Positions 10,004 to 22,141 of a stretch of DNA of 64,000 nt are shown piece after piece. The first letter of the stretch is position 1. Each line of letters opens with the position of its first letter. The notes under the pieces were generated by a model that had not been told where the DNA came from, did no database searches, and was given only the letters and a program-made list of their open reading frames with translations. Both the position numbers and the translations under genes were made by a program. The stretch comes from Phanerodontia chrysosporium (Eukaryota; Basidiomycota; Agaricomycetes; Polyporales; Phanerochaetaceae): positions 2,356,001 through 2,420,000 of the forward strand of contig MJGA01000003.1 of NCBI GenBank assembly GCA_001910725.1, written 5' to 3'.

Positions 10004-13000
10004 ACGATCGTCGCTCCGTGTTCCAGGCATTAGTAGGACTTTCAAGATTTCTTTTCCGCTCTCACTCTCTTTGCTTGTAGGCTTTGTACAAACATATTTT
10101 TTTTCTTCACGGCAATCGCATCTTCCCCTTCTCTTGCAGCAAGTCAACCCGTAAACCTATGCGCGCAAAATAATGTCGTACAATATAGGGCAGCATGAAT
10201 ATACTTCGCGTCATCGAGTGTAACGAACAGCGAGGCATCTCGCCTTGCATGACGTCGTGCAACACGCTGTCCGGCGATGGGGCGATGGGAGTCCCACTGT
10301 CCGTTCCACCGCCTTCAAGAGTCTCCAACAATATACACATTCGTGATACGGCCGTCTATCTGAGGACAGATACGCACAGGTCAATGTCCAGCTTTGGCGG
10401 ATTCGCACATTTGGAGGCAATTGTCTCCCGCGCATCTGCTCCACCACACTCCCGGTGGCGCCCAAATTTCGCTTCCCGGCCTGCTGGGCTGTCTCGGTAC
10501 GATCTCTCCCTTGCCCGCTTCTCTCACGGCGGCCGTCCCCCCAAGGCCCTCCGCAGAATATACTGTCGTGCCGCGCGCGATCCGCTTCGAGCTGAGCTGC
10601 GCCTGCTGCTGGCCATGGTCTCTATCGCCGCCGGCGTCGAGTGCCCCGCGCAGGTCAGCGGGAGAATGCGTGCCAGACAGTGCTCCGCGGCCGCCATCGT
10701 GCGAGCTCACATTCTGATCTCACGCGACATGCTTGTTCTCCGTCAGAGGGCGAGAGATAGAGACGCAGAGATGGGTCTCATGCGAGCCTGGACTTCGCGC
10801 GCGCCTGTTTCTTTACGTGAAGGCCGCACACGCAGAACCGCGAGAAATTCTCGGCAGCTGTCCTGGTGCGGGCAGCCCCCCTGCATGGTTACGAGAACCG
10901 CTCGTCCTGGGCGCGCCGGAGGCTTCGGTCTTGCTATTGTATCGGGCGTTGTTCTGGGCACGAAAATGTTGATGGAACGGCCGCCCATTGGCCCGTCGGT
11001 GCGTGCGCGAACGCGGGCTGATCATGCCTCACTAATTACATGTCCCTCACAGATGCCCCACTCTTTCGCTGCAGAAACTAGCGGGGCCTTCTGGCCGAGC
11101 CTCCAGCCAGCAGTGGCGATCCCGACGGCGCGCCAGCGACAGCCGAGACCCTCTAGAGGCGGCGCGAGTCGCCTTCTCCCTCGCGGCCAGCGTCGTCGGC
11201 ACAATCTCATGGCAGCGACACCGCCGATGTGGCGCCCGGCACCCTGACTCTGCCCATCAGCCTCGTGGGATCATGGCGGTGCTGGGGCGGGAGAGCCCTC
11301 TGCGTAGTTCCTGCCTCTTGACGTGCCAGTTATGCAGGACGCTTGAAGTGGTAGTGTGGAACACTGCGGGTGCTTCGAGTGTGGGCTATCGGCTGCGCCA
11401 GTGCGCGGCGGAATCAGCGATACAGACGTACAATGATGACGGGGTGCATGTGAACGAGCGTAAGAATGCTCACACGCGCAAGCGGATCTCCAGGCTGGCC
11501 TGCCTGCAGGCAGGAACGTGTTGCCTTCGCGGATAGATGCGCGAGCTTGACACCGACCAATCAGTGGCACCCTGAACGCGCCTTGTGTATTGGAGACAAG
11601 AGCGGGGGAATTAAGTAGCACACGCCGCGGCGTGCGCTCCAGATTGAGCTCAGCTTGCGGTGGACCGTTCTTCCTTGCCTTCAAAGCAGGCATCGTCGAC
11701 GACGCTCACCGCACACACCCTTCTCGCCACCTCCCTCCACACGCAGCCTCTGCGTCGTGCATCTGCTGGAACCCGGCCCCCCTCCAGCAGCTCGTCTCGG
11801 ACAGAACGTGACCCGACTCACTGCCCAGTCCTGTCTCTCCTATCGTACTAAGCTCTCGGACCAGACGCACTCGTCTGGATAGTCATTCCTTTGCCGTTGC
11901 TCTCCCTGTCTTGCCCGCTGTCGACTTGTCTCCTCCTCGCTCGCTTTCCCCTGCCAGCAGATTAATCCCGCATCTAATCAGTCCACTCGTTCTTTTTTGG
12001 CTCCCGTGTTATCCTTGCTGAGAGAGCTCGCTTTGCATACCCCGTCTCTCGGTGCGTGTCGAGAGTACTATCGCTCGTGTGATGGGTACTGACGGTCCAC
12101 ATGTGTCTAGCCTCTAGCCATCCCCGTCGCCTGGTGAGTAAAAACAAGGAGCCCAGTGCTAGCTAGCAGCTGATGGAACGCAGGACCCTTTGCCGTCTCG
12201 TGCCTTGTGTTGTGCACCAGCAGGTAAGCGAATTATTCCTACGTCAGAGTCCGGGCTGGCGGCGTCGGGGAACGTGGGCCGTGGGAGACTGCCTGTTGCG
12301 GCAGGTGGCCGGGCGTGACGGGCCGTCACGGGCGCGATGGCGGCCGGATGCTGTTGGGTGTGGCGGGGAGATGCCGGCCCCCCGGGGAGTTATTATATTG
12401 ATGGCCTGGGTTGGGTTTAGATTAGCTTCGCCTTCGTGTCTGCTTTCCCCCAGTCCTGTGCCTCTCTCCTCGTTCTGTCATGACGATCCGCACGACCTGA
12501 GACGACCAAGGTGAGGGCCCGCGACGACTCCCGTCGTGTCTGAGGTCGTGGCTGCCCCACGAGCCCATCGATGCACCCTTCACATTTTCGTGACTTCACA
12601 TGCCTGCTTTTGTATTATCTTCTCCGCACCCAGCCCGCCAACCGGTCGCCGGCCTCTCTTAAATCTCTTTTCGACCTCCTTTTCCTCTCTCCAGCTTGCC
12701 TGTCCCTGCAGCTCATCGTCGTCCGTGACGGCCCCCTACCTCCTTCTGTCTCGAGTCTCTGTTGATGACCAGTGCACGCTAACCCCGTCTTATCGTCGTC
12801 CTTCAGCTTCACCCACCAAAGCTGAAGTACGCTCCAACCACCGCCCACCTCGATCCTTCAAATTACGACCTTCCCGACCTTCCCTCGTTGCATGCTACAA
12901 GGCCTGTCATCCGTAAGTGTCGATCTCAGTCGGTAGACCATCTCTCGCCTTCGTGGTAGCGTCGCTTTTGGGCCTATCCCCTATCCATGCGGGTGCCGCC

Positions 13001-13214
13001 GAAGCAGTGATCGGCTGCGAAGCAGCCTTGACCTTTCCAAGTGAGCACCTAGCAGTGGGTCTTCGGGCATGTCGTTCTCGACGCCCCCAGGTGTCTGACA
13101 CCGCCCTCCTTCTACCTCGACGTTCTCTCGTCCAGCTCACAGCCTGGCACCGTGCGCACGCCCGTCGCTGTGCTCCATCTGCCCCGCTGTCATCGAGCTC
13201 GCGCGGTTGCAGCC
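10004..13214 (+). promoter_or_regulatory. 3.2 kb gene-free region: long promoter and 5' leader of the cyclin gene
   Basis: This is the largest gap in the window. The left end holds the 3' UTR of the 4E-T-like gene (T-run near 10099-10106). From about 11.7 kb to 13.2 kb the plus strand is strongly pyrimidine-rich, as in basidiomycete leaders. Donor-like GTGAGTAA near 12132, GTAAGCGA near 12223 and GTAAGTGTC near 12914 suggest leader introns. Many upstream ATGs are present. The longest frame (10195-11247, 350 codons) looks like GC-rich chance coding, with opposing frames open over the same bases. Confidence 0.45.
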
Positions 13215-14709
13215 ATGTCCACGTCCTTATCTCCTGGACAGCAGTTGACTGACATGTTCTCTCCGACCTCCAGCTCGCAGACGAATCCTCCCAGCTCACA
13301 CCTCGTCCCCTCTCTTCCATCCGACATGAAGGACGTCTCAAACTCCGTGAGGACTGCCCGCCCAACGGTCTACCCTAAGAAGAAGCCGTCTCCCTATGGC
13401 GTGTCAAAATCGCGGAAACACCACCAATCACCTCTGTGTCCCCCGCAAGCTGTCGTTCGGAAGTCTCCCCGCGGAGCGAAAGCCGAACATGCGCTTCAGC
13501 GACAACGCGAAGCCCAGATACTAGCTTTGCGGCGAGAGGGGATCTACCTCGAGGAGGAATACCGCGACGAGATCCAAGAGTACATGCATGCCATGGAGGT
13601 GAGCTCGCTTCCCGTCATGTTCGTACGTCGAGACGCTCACAATGTTTCATCGCCACAAGCGTCACACCATGTGCTCGGTTGCGTCCATGGACCAGCAGCC
13701 CGAGATAAGATGGCATATGCGTCCGTGCTTGGTCGACTTCCTCGTCGAGATCCACTTTACCTTCCGTCTACGGCCCGAGACGCTCTACCTTACCCTGAAC
13801 ATCATCGACCGCTACGTGTCGCGCCGGATTGTGTACGTCAAGCACTACCAGCTGGTAGGCTGTGCCGCGCTCTGGATAGCAGCCAAGTTCGAAGATGCCA
13901 AGGAGCGGGTTCCCACAGTCCAGGATCTCGCGCAAATCTGCCGGGACACCTACGACGAGTCCGCGTTCATCCAGATGGAAGGCCATGTTCTGTCTACCAT
14001 CCAGTGGTCCCTCGGTCATCCAACAGCTGAGGCTTGGCTTCGTCTCTTCTGCTGCGCGCCTAGTGTGGAAGACGTGAAGGTTCAACATGTCGCGCGCTTC
14101 CTCATGGAGATCACTCTGTTCTACCGCGAGTTTGTTGAGTTCGTCCCGTCGGCCATCGCTCTTGGTGCACTCATTCTTGCGCGCCACATCTGCGGCAAGT
14201 CTCGGAAGATGTTCGACGAGACAGAAGATGCGTTGACGATCGTTGGCCTCTTGGACACGCGTCTCGCAGAGCACGTCAACGACTTGTCAGAGACGCTAGT
14301 GAAGAAATATTCGTATGCGTTCTACTCCAAGGCGGCGACATTGGTTGTGCAGTACTATCTGGAAGGCGGTCGGTTCAAGCGCGAGTCTGTCATTGCTCTG
14401 CCGACGACCCCTGTGAAGTCGCACTCGCCTAAGATCTGTACGCCCGCGAGTGTTTCAACCACAGCGTCAGACCTGTCAGACGACATGCCTGCCACACCAA
14501 CAAGCCCTGCGATGCCGAGCGATCCGTTCTCTGGCTATGGGTCTGACGACAAGGAGAACTTCTCGTCGTCACCGACGTTCTCTCCCGCGGTCAGCAAACA
14601 TGTGGATCAGGTGCCAGATCAGTTCCTGCCTCATGAGTTTGTCGCCATGACCCGGCCTGCCCTCCATAACCTCAACACCTCGTCGCCCCGCATAGCTGCG
14701 GTAGCATAG
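13215..14709 (+). CDS. G1/S-type cyclin (Cln1-like)
   Basis: A cyclin of about 477 residues in two exons, 13215-13598 and 13660-14709, with a 61 nt intron. Exon 1 codes a Ser/Pro-rich N-terminus and GIYLEEEYRDEIQEYMHAME. Exon 2 opens with MDQQPEIRWHMRPCLVDFLVEIH, the cyclin-box start that contacts the CDK. A full cyclin fold follows (LYLTLNIIDRYVSRR, LVGCAALWIAAKFED, C-terminal cyclin half to YYLEGG). The tail is rich in Ser-Pro/Thr-Pro sites (TTPVKSHSPK, PATPTSP), likely CDK targets, and includes DDKENFSSSP. An in-frame ATG at 13152 is possible, but 13215 has a better context (gccATG). Basidiomycete Cln1-type cyclins look B-like in sequence; the G1/S assignment follows that resemblance and is not proven. 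The long leader suggests translational or growth control. Confidence 0.88.
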
Positions 14710-16086
14710 GGCCAACTACCAAGCCAACCTCCTCCCCTCCGCCACATTCGTCTTCCCGCCCTGGGTTGTAAGATGATCGTCGTCACACTCATATCGCATT
14801 GAAAATGTATCAACATACCATACAAGTCGAAACATCGGCATATCACCACATTTCTGTCTCTGCAATCTTTCAGCAACATCAGTCATCCATGCATCCTGTC
14901 TCTCCGCATTGTCTTTCGCTCGTCTCCTACATACATCGGCAAGAATACAAGATCGGTCGTACAAGGAGGAACGGCATGGGTAGGACGAGTGGACGGCGTT
15001 GCCCAATGTATCAGCAATGGTGTATCATCATCCGGACAACTTCGTTCGCTGTCGAATGCTCGCTGGCATTCGTCTGTGTCGTTTGGGCCGCTTGTGTTTC
15101 TACCACATCGAACTGTCTCGCTCATCACATTCTTTCGGTTGTCGCCCTACCCTATGCACCCCGTCCTTCCGAATCGCCTTACGCGATGAGCTCGTCGTCT
15201 CCTACGCCGTTATTCCACCCCCTTCTTTTCTATCTTATTCTTCACGTTTATTGTACTCCTTACACTTGCCGTTTACCCCCTCCCCCCTTCCTCTGCACCT
15301 CGTTTATTTACTGCACATTGTCACCACCTTACTGTTCATAGTTCTCGCCATCGTCAATGTTGCAATATCGCTCGGCTCATCGCATCCTCCACTGCATTCG
15401 GACGGCTCGCCCTCTCCAAACCTCGGGGCTTTCCCTTCGTACATTACATCACCTGTGGATTGCAATATCACCCCCGTGTTACGATCTCGTACGGAGCCCA
15501 GTCCGCCGGCGGCGTGTGGGTGCGCGTGTCATGTTCGTCACCGCCCACGGACACCGCTTCGCGCAACTATAAGCTCATTGGCGTCGGCCGGGCGTACAAG
15601 CTTTTTCGGAACCTTGATCCTTGTTTCGTGAGGCCCGTGAACGGACGGCATGTTCTTGGGGCCACGCCCAGGAACAGGGGGCTGCGCGACATGCCCTGGA
15701 TGGGGCATGCCGCACGCGTGTGCGTGGGAGGGCCAATATCGTCCAATGGAGGAACGCACACTCCACGGCAGCGTGCTGCAAAATCAAGGGCTGCAGCGGG
15801 ACACCCAGACACCGTGCATGCATGCCTGATGACTGCACCGCCTTCCGCCGCTAAGTCCTCTGCGTGTGAGGGCGTGGGCATGTCCCACGGCGCGTCTCGC
15901 GAGGTCCCCCTGTGCGCGCCGGAGACCGCTCCCAGTGCGCGCGACGCCCATCGATAAGGCTCCAGCGGGAGACACATTCGTACAGTGTAACATACATACA
16001 TTTAAGCATACATTTTTGGTGTGGATACCCTTCAAGCGGCTGGTGGAACCCTAGCCTTGAAGGCACGCCGCGCCCACGCCCACGCC
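14710..16086. other. convergent 3' region, no gene supported
   Basis: This 1.4 kb stretch lies between convergent genes. It holds the cyclin 3' UTR, a pyrimidine-rich stretch about 15.2-15.4 kb, and GC-rich sequence. Overlapping frames on both strands (up to 210 codons) show no domains, and I support none of them. Confidence 0.35.
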
Positions 16087-17927
16087 TCACTCGAGCACCC
16101 AGCCGTCGCCCTGCTGCCGGATGGCGACGGGCCGCTTCTCGTCGAGGCTGATGCGCCCCGCGTTGAGGATCGCAGTCGTGAGGATCGTGTTCGCGAGCGT
16201 CGGCAGCCCGTGCGCGTCGAAGTCCTCGGGCGTGCTCGTGCCCGCGTTCACGCTGCGCGCCGCGTCGACGAACTTCTCGATCGAGACGTAGCCGTACCCG
16301 CGCTGCCCGTCGAAGTGGCCGCTCTCGGACGGGAGTATTTCATGCTGGGGCGCAGGCGGGTGAGGAGGGGCTGGCGGACGGAAGCGCTGTGGGACTTACT
16401 AGAAGGGGTTGAAGTACGCCTTGCCGGTCTCGTCGTGCACGATGTCGTAGCCGCGGTGCGCCTGGTCGACGTTGATCTCGCCCTGCACGGTTCACATAGT
16501 CAGCGACCCTCGAACACCGACGACGGCGACCCATGCCGACCTTCTCGGCCATGTAGTACCAGTGCTGCGCTGAGTGCACACCGGACTTGAGCGGTGCAGT
16601 CCAGGACGCGGTGTACACCGCAGTGCTCCGGTGCTTGTCGCTCCTGAGCGACTGCCAGTCGACGAGGAGGGTGATGGTGTCCTCGGTCTGGGGGACGCAG
16701 TTGTACGGCTCGCTGGTCGCGATCCGGTCGCCGCACTTGCAACGACGCGCGTGGGCACGGCCTTGCCCTGCATGATCCAGCAGTGGATGTCGATATGGTG
16801 CGACGAGAGGTAGTAACTAAGACAAGCCTCGGTGAGTTATGTCCTCTGCATTTCGGTGGATGTGTGCGCTTACCTGATGTCAGAGTCCTTGCCCGCCCAT
16901 GCACGGAACGTCTCGAGCTGGCTCTTCGGCTGGCTCATCCAAGCACTGAAGAAGTTGCACTCGCCAAGTGCCGCCGCCTTTGCCTTGGCGTCGCTGTAGA
17001 CAGGGTCGAACCGCTTGTGGTGCTCAACGAAGCAGACGACCTTGTGCTTCTGCGCCAGCTCAATGAGCTCCTGGTGGTGCTTGAGCAGCTGCACAGCAGG
17101 CTTTGTCACAAGGACATGCATTCCATGCTCAATGGCATACTTGGCAATGTCATAGTGAGTGTCTGACTCAAGATCAGAACAGGAACTTCGATGAAGTAGT
17201 CGCTGAACTTACTGTCTGGAGTGAACATAATGACGGCATCGCCCGGCGAAAGTTTGTCGATTGCCGTTTTGTCTAAAAACCTGTCAGCATGCCTCATACA
17301 GATCTGCGGAATAAACTCACAAGCAAGAGGATCGACAGAGTCCTCGCCGGGAAACGCGTCAAAGCTGCAGGCATCAGTAACTGACCTTCGAGAGTACGGG
17401 TAAGAGTCGTACGAAATATCCATGTCCTTGTAAACCTCCGCGATATTTGCTTTCAAGTGTTCGCGGATGGCAGGGAACTTCTTTCCGTTCACACCGACCA
17501 TACTGAGCTTGTCGACCTACGTGATATCTGTGAGCAAGCTGACCAGGACTTGGCTATCATCGGTGCTCACCTTGCCCAGCCTCCGCAGGTCAAAGAGGGT
17601 CAGACCGACGACCTGAAGGGTTCCTCAGAATGAGACAACGTTGTACGTGCCGCATAAACTTACGCCAATCTAGAGCCCGGTGTCAGTATGGTACTCACGC
17701 CTTCGGAGAAGACAGCTCACCTTCTTGTCCGACTTTGAAGCACCAGAGGGGTCCATCCTGTGGTGTACTCTCCCTGTACGTGTGGATGTTGAGCCATCTT
17801 CGTACCGTGTCAGTCTACGCAAGAACTCACAGTACCGCCTACAGGATGAAACGGATGAGTGAAGGTAGCAAGACGTCTCATCTAGGTACGTACACATCAA
17901 ACAGTTGAGCTTCTGGGTGCCGGACAT
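16087..17927 (-). CDS. Gfo/Idh/MocA-family NAD(P)-dependent oxidoreductase
   Basis: A Rossmann-fold sugar or polyol dehydrogenase-like enzyme, split by many small introns. It starts at 17927 with [20 protein letters not shown] (Gly-rich nucleotide loop, formed across two introns). It continues with [55 protein letters not shown] (the EKP-type loop lysine), [16 protein letters not shown], and [10 protein letters not shown] with the family's conserved histidines, ending WVLE* at 16087-16089. Between WTP and SGASKSDKK the frame slips at the GGGG run 17748-17751; one more base restores it. The substrate cannot be told from sequence; related fungal proteins have been labelled galacturonate reductase-like, which I do not rely on. 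The gene is divergent from the next gene, 345 bp between starts. Confidence 0.82.
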
Positions 17928-18272
17928 GCTGGGCAAATGTGGGTGATGGTCTGAGGGAAAGAAATGGACATTGCGCCGTGCGATGTGCTGGCTTTAAGTA
18001 CCGGGCAGGTGAGCACATCTGCTTCTGCGGTCCAGGACGGACCTGAAGGAGGAACGTCGGGCAGTGATGACACGGGAACGGCGGGCCGAGTGCGCACGCG
18101 GTCCGCGGGAGAGCTGACCCTAACCCGAGGCTTGAGCTGCGCCACGTGGTGAACACGCGAAGGGGACTTGTGACGGCGTTCGCAGCGTTGCTCCAATTGC
18201 GGGCTGAGAGTTGAATGGCTTGCGGATGAAGGGTGTTCTAGTGCAGACCCTCTGTATTCAGAGCCTGCGTCC
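17928..18272. promoter_or_regulatory. divergent promoter, oxidoreductase / 18.3 kb gene
   Basis: 345 bp between two divergent start codons. No clear TATA box. The right part is GC-rich. Confidence 0.35.
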
Positions 18273-20955
18273 ATGTCTCAACCACCACCACCGCTGCTCA
18301 AACATCCAGCAGCACTCTCACCGACCCCCAACGTTGCGCAGGGCCCGAACGGCGCCGCTGCCTCCGCCGGCGCTCAATTTATACCCCGTCGGGAGTTCAT
18401 TCGTGACCACAGAATTGCTTCCTCTTTCTCTCTCCTTGCTCTCTCTGGCTCTGGCTTCGTCAGGCTCTACTCCTTCTCTCCTACCGTCATCACAGCTCTA
18501 CGGCGGCTCTTCGATCACCGCGACCTCATCACCTCCGTCCGCGAGTATGCCCCGAAGCACTTCTTTGAGTTCTCGCTTGAGGGCAAGCCGTGGAGCAATG
18601 CTAAGAGCATCACCTCCGAGAAGCTCATCATAGATATTCTCAGAATCATCCTGCATTGCGGATACATCTTTCTCTCTACAATCGACTATGGTCGCGAGCC
18701 AGATGACAGGCTTGCCGTGGTCTTCTCCAGGCCGCAGGTAGTCCCGCAGGGACCATTCCCACTCTCCGAAGGCTCTGCAATCTCGCTTAACCCATCAGTC
18801 CTCAAGACTCCGTTCGCGATATCTATTTTCTCTGCCACGCTGTTGCGGGTCGTAGGACCCCCATTACACTCTACGCCTGCCGTACTCCAGGCCGTGAGAG
18901 GCGCATGGCCGCGTGGTGTCGTTTCAGAGAAGAAAGTTGGGGACGAGACGTACGAGTTCAAACTCAAGGGATATAAGTGTAAGTACTGCTGAACCATTTG
19001 CTTTGTCTGTCTCGTTGACCCAAGTCCTACAGGGTTCCAAGAGGATACATTTGCTACCGATTCATTACATCACATCTTAGGGCTGCTCACTGCTCTCGAT
19101 GGACATGGCTTTTCACTCCTCACTTCACTGTCTCTCAATAATCGGTCTCGTTCAAAAGACCTATGGATTTTTACGGGCGACCACCATGTCGAAGATCAGT
19201 CGTCGAGCCCCAGCGCATCGAACACCGATTTGCGGCGCGAAATGACACCGCAGCAGCATAGCGGTGCTGCCCCTCTCCCCTGCACACAACCCCATCACGC
19301 ACTGCCACGGTTACGGGAATGACGATGCTGAATATGGTCACATGCGACATTCTAGCGACCCTGTTACGTCGTCCCCGCTGAAACCAACCAAGGGGCAGAA
19401 CATGCTCCATAAACCTTCGCCAAAGGCAGCGATCCCTGTCGCTTTTGTGCCGGAGTATGTTCAATCATCGATCCCCCGACCGACAGGCCTAGCCCCTAGT
19501 CCACCTCCGACGGGGCAGATTGTTCGCAGCATCAGCAAGCCTAGCAGCGTTGGGAGCGTTGATATGACGGGCATTGGTTCTGGACTTAGCAAGTCTCTGG
19601 AACTACTGCATTCCCCGGATGTGTTCTACACCACCGACAACCTACATCATGGATCAAGTTCATACTTTCCCCCGCAGCAGTATGTGTCGGCTCCTGCAGG
19701 CCCCTTCTTGCACCAGGAGGGGCGGCGTGTGTCTGCGGATAGTAAGGCCGATTCGCGGCGTTCGTCACGACCGTCTATCCTATCAAGGTCCACCACACTC
19801 CCTTCTCCAACAATTCGCCAGCCATCCACTGGTCCAAAGATCCAAGTGCACGCCCCGTCACCGGTCAAACCGACAGATTCTGGACATGCGTTGATAAATG
19901 GGGAGCCTCCTTCGAGCTCTCGTCGGGACGAGAATGGTCTGGCCGACAAGCCTCCCGCCAAACCGGTGCCGACACCCACGCCACCACTGCTTACTCCGGG
20001 TACCTTTGAGATTCGCGACTCTGCCTATTCCTCCGCGACACGGTGGACGCGCGATTACCCCTGGGTCGCGCATGGCCAACTTTTCCTGTCGGAGTCCGGA
20101 CACACGCGACGCGACGATCCTGACGCCAACCACATACTCCACTTTAGCGCCGGGAAGAACGATATGGAGCATCGCAGCACAGGTGCCGTTCCACCGCAAC
20201 CACGACCACATTCACGCGAAAAAGCGAGAGATGACGTAGCGCAAGGGGCAATGCTGCCACCGACCATAAGAGAGCGACACGGCTTGGAAGGCGACCACAC
20301 ACGCGCAGAACCAATGCACACCATGGACAAGACGTCTCAGCCAGAGCGACGGAAACATGGCCAGTCCGCAGGCATAGCGATGAGGCGAGCACAAGTCTCA
20401 CGAACGGACACGGGCGGCACCAGAGCTCCTCAGAAGGGTCCGCCCCGACAGTACACGCACCGAAGCCGCAGGCTGCACGGCGCGACACCGCGATGTCGGG
20501 CTGGGTGATGGTCAATGTCGAGTCGCAAGACAAGAAGCGGGCGACGCCAGGACAGAGCCCGTCGCCGTCGCGCGGCCAGGCGTGCGGCAGCGGCGGAGCA
20601 ACTCGGATTCGCGCATCCTGCGCTCACAGAACCAGACCCCGTCGGCCAGGCGCCGGCCCCTGCGACGATGTCCGCGGCTGCGAAGACGATCGCGATGATC
20701 GATGCAGTCGATGCGCGAGAGCGCGACAAGGAGCGGTCCCCCGCAAGCGGGCTCTCTCGGATCTTCCATCGGGCGAAGGATGGGGACAAGGGCACCCCTC
20801 GAAGAGGAGGGCGCTCGAAGGCGGCGTGGCGAAGAATAGGAGCTTGGAGCAGGAGGAGAGGGACGAACGGCATGCCATGCGAGACAAGATGAAGGCAAAA
20901 GCGCATACACCGCAAGGGGTGAAGCTGACCGACAAGCGGATCGTTCTGGATTAAC
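18273..20955 (+). CDS. lineage-specific protein of unknown function, several frame breaks
   Basis: The product begins MSQPPPPLLKHPAALSPTPN. An ordered N-terminal domain follows of about 230 residues (HRIASSFSLLALSGSGFVRLY, LFDHRDLITSVREYAPKHFFEF, SEKLIIDILRIILHCGYIFL, FAISIFSATLLRVVGPPLH, TYEFKLKGYKW). An intron near 18978-19031 joins it to LHHILGLLTALDGHGFSLLTSL, and a long Ser/Pro-rich disordered region comes after. Frames change around 19300-19321 and again before about 20300. The last part reads DTAMSGWVMVNVES, SAAAKTIAMIDAVDARER and a basic end closing KLTDKRIVLD. I do not recognise a named family; the ordered/disordered layout suggests a regulatory or scaffold protein. The precise frame path in the middle is unresolved. 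Confidence 0.6.
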
Positions 20956-22141
20956 GGCTGCCACGACTCTATAGATAGTAAGTCGGTTCTCCATGTGCAT
21001 CGTAGATGTGGCTGACCAGACGTTTCGCAGATGCTGCAACTGCTTGACATTGTATCATGTACCTGGATAACCCTCAGTCTCGGATGGATACCATAATTAT
21101 GGGACTTTGTATGCACGCGCTCGCCATGCTGGACATTGCTTCATGCTGTATGAACACATGTGTACGATACTGCTGTGTAATTGGATAGTATACTCGCGTG
21201 CTAAGTCCAGCCGGGATGTGGGCACAGCGCGTGCTGTCACGGATGTCACAGGAAGAGGCGACGCGTCTCTCACGTGCGGCGGGTCACAGGGCTGTGACAC
21301 GGCCTGGTCCTGCGTCAGTTGGCCGGCCGCACGCGGAACGAGCAGTGTGAACGCACACAGACAATGGCCACAGCTCCCATCCCCGACCGTCCACATCCGA
21401 CCACATCTCCCCGTGTCCCCTGCGCCGTCCCTCCCCCTCTCCGAGGCCCACTTACCGCCCGACATCTCCCCGCTCATCCTGGGTCCACCCACGAGGCCTG
21501 GATTATTTTTGCCAACCGTAGTCTAGTCTAGCGAGTGCAGTATTGTGCTACGCTCGCCTCGCCTCGCCTCGCGCAACGTAGATACTTCGTAGCATATCGC
21601 CAGTATGTGTAGTCGCACAGGTCTGCATGTCACAACGTGCCTAGTTTGGCTGCTACGCCGTGGAAACGGCCAATCGCTTGCTTTCACCTTCTTCTGACCG
21701 TCCTTTGCACGCCTCTCTCCCCACTGCGTATTTCCTACGTCGGATTTCCCGAGTATGTCCATACCGAACGTATATATCTTGTCTGCACAGCAAGCCGACC
21801 TTGCCAGCAAGAAAATAATCCACCGAGACCTTGCCGGGCGACTCCCCGTCTCGGGCGGAAGCTTCGAACTCGACTGTGCACGATCCCACATCTTTGACCA
21901 TAGTATATCCTGTTGTTCACAATAGCAAGGTACATCAGCCACCCAAATGCGTCAAGAAAGGCTGTGAGTAGCCAGGATCGGAGCTGAGCCAGCCTCGGGA
22001 GTGTGCCGCCTGAGCGAAAATGACCGCCTCACGCAGAGTCCGTATCCAACACATCCCCTGCAGCCTGCAACCGCCCGTCCCTTTCTTCCTCCGCCCCGTC
22101 ACCATCTCCCCTCCTCCTCCTCCCTCCCAGCCCTCCTCGCC
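20956..22141. other. 1.2 kb intergenic region before ITC1
   Basis: No gene supported. A short tandem of CTCGC units lies at about 21550-21572. The final 200 bp before the ITC1 start is pyrimidine-rich, as in a leader. Open frames on both strands (up to 139 codons) overlap each other and lack domains. Confidence 0.35.

Noticed and set aside
10195..11247. 350-codon plus-strand open frame
   Set aside because: GC-rich composition keeps several frames open here on both strands; the peptide is Arg/Ala/Pro-rich without order or domains, and no splice-consistent extension is seen.
14999..15631. 210-codon plus-strand frame after the cyclin
   Set aside because: Low-complexity Ser/Leu/Pro from a pyrimidine-rich stretch, overlapping other frames; no domain.
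21107..21526. 139-codon plus-strand frame upstream of ITC1
   Set aside because: An opposite-strand frame of similar length covers it and neither shows a domain.
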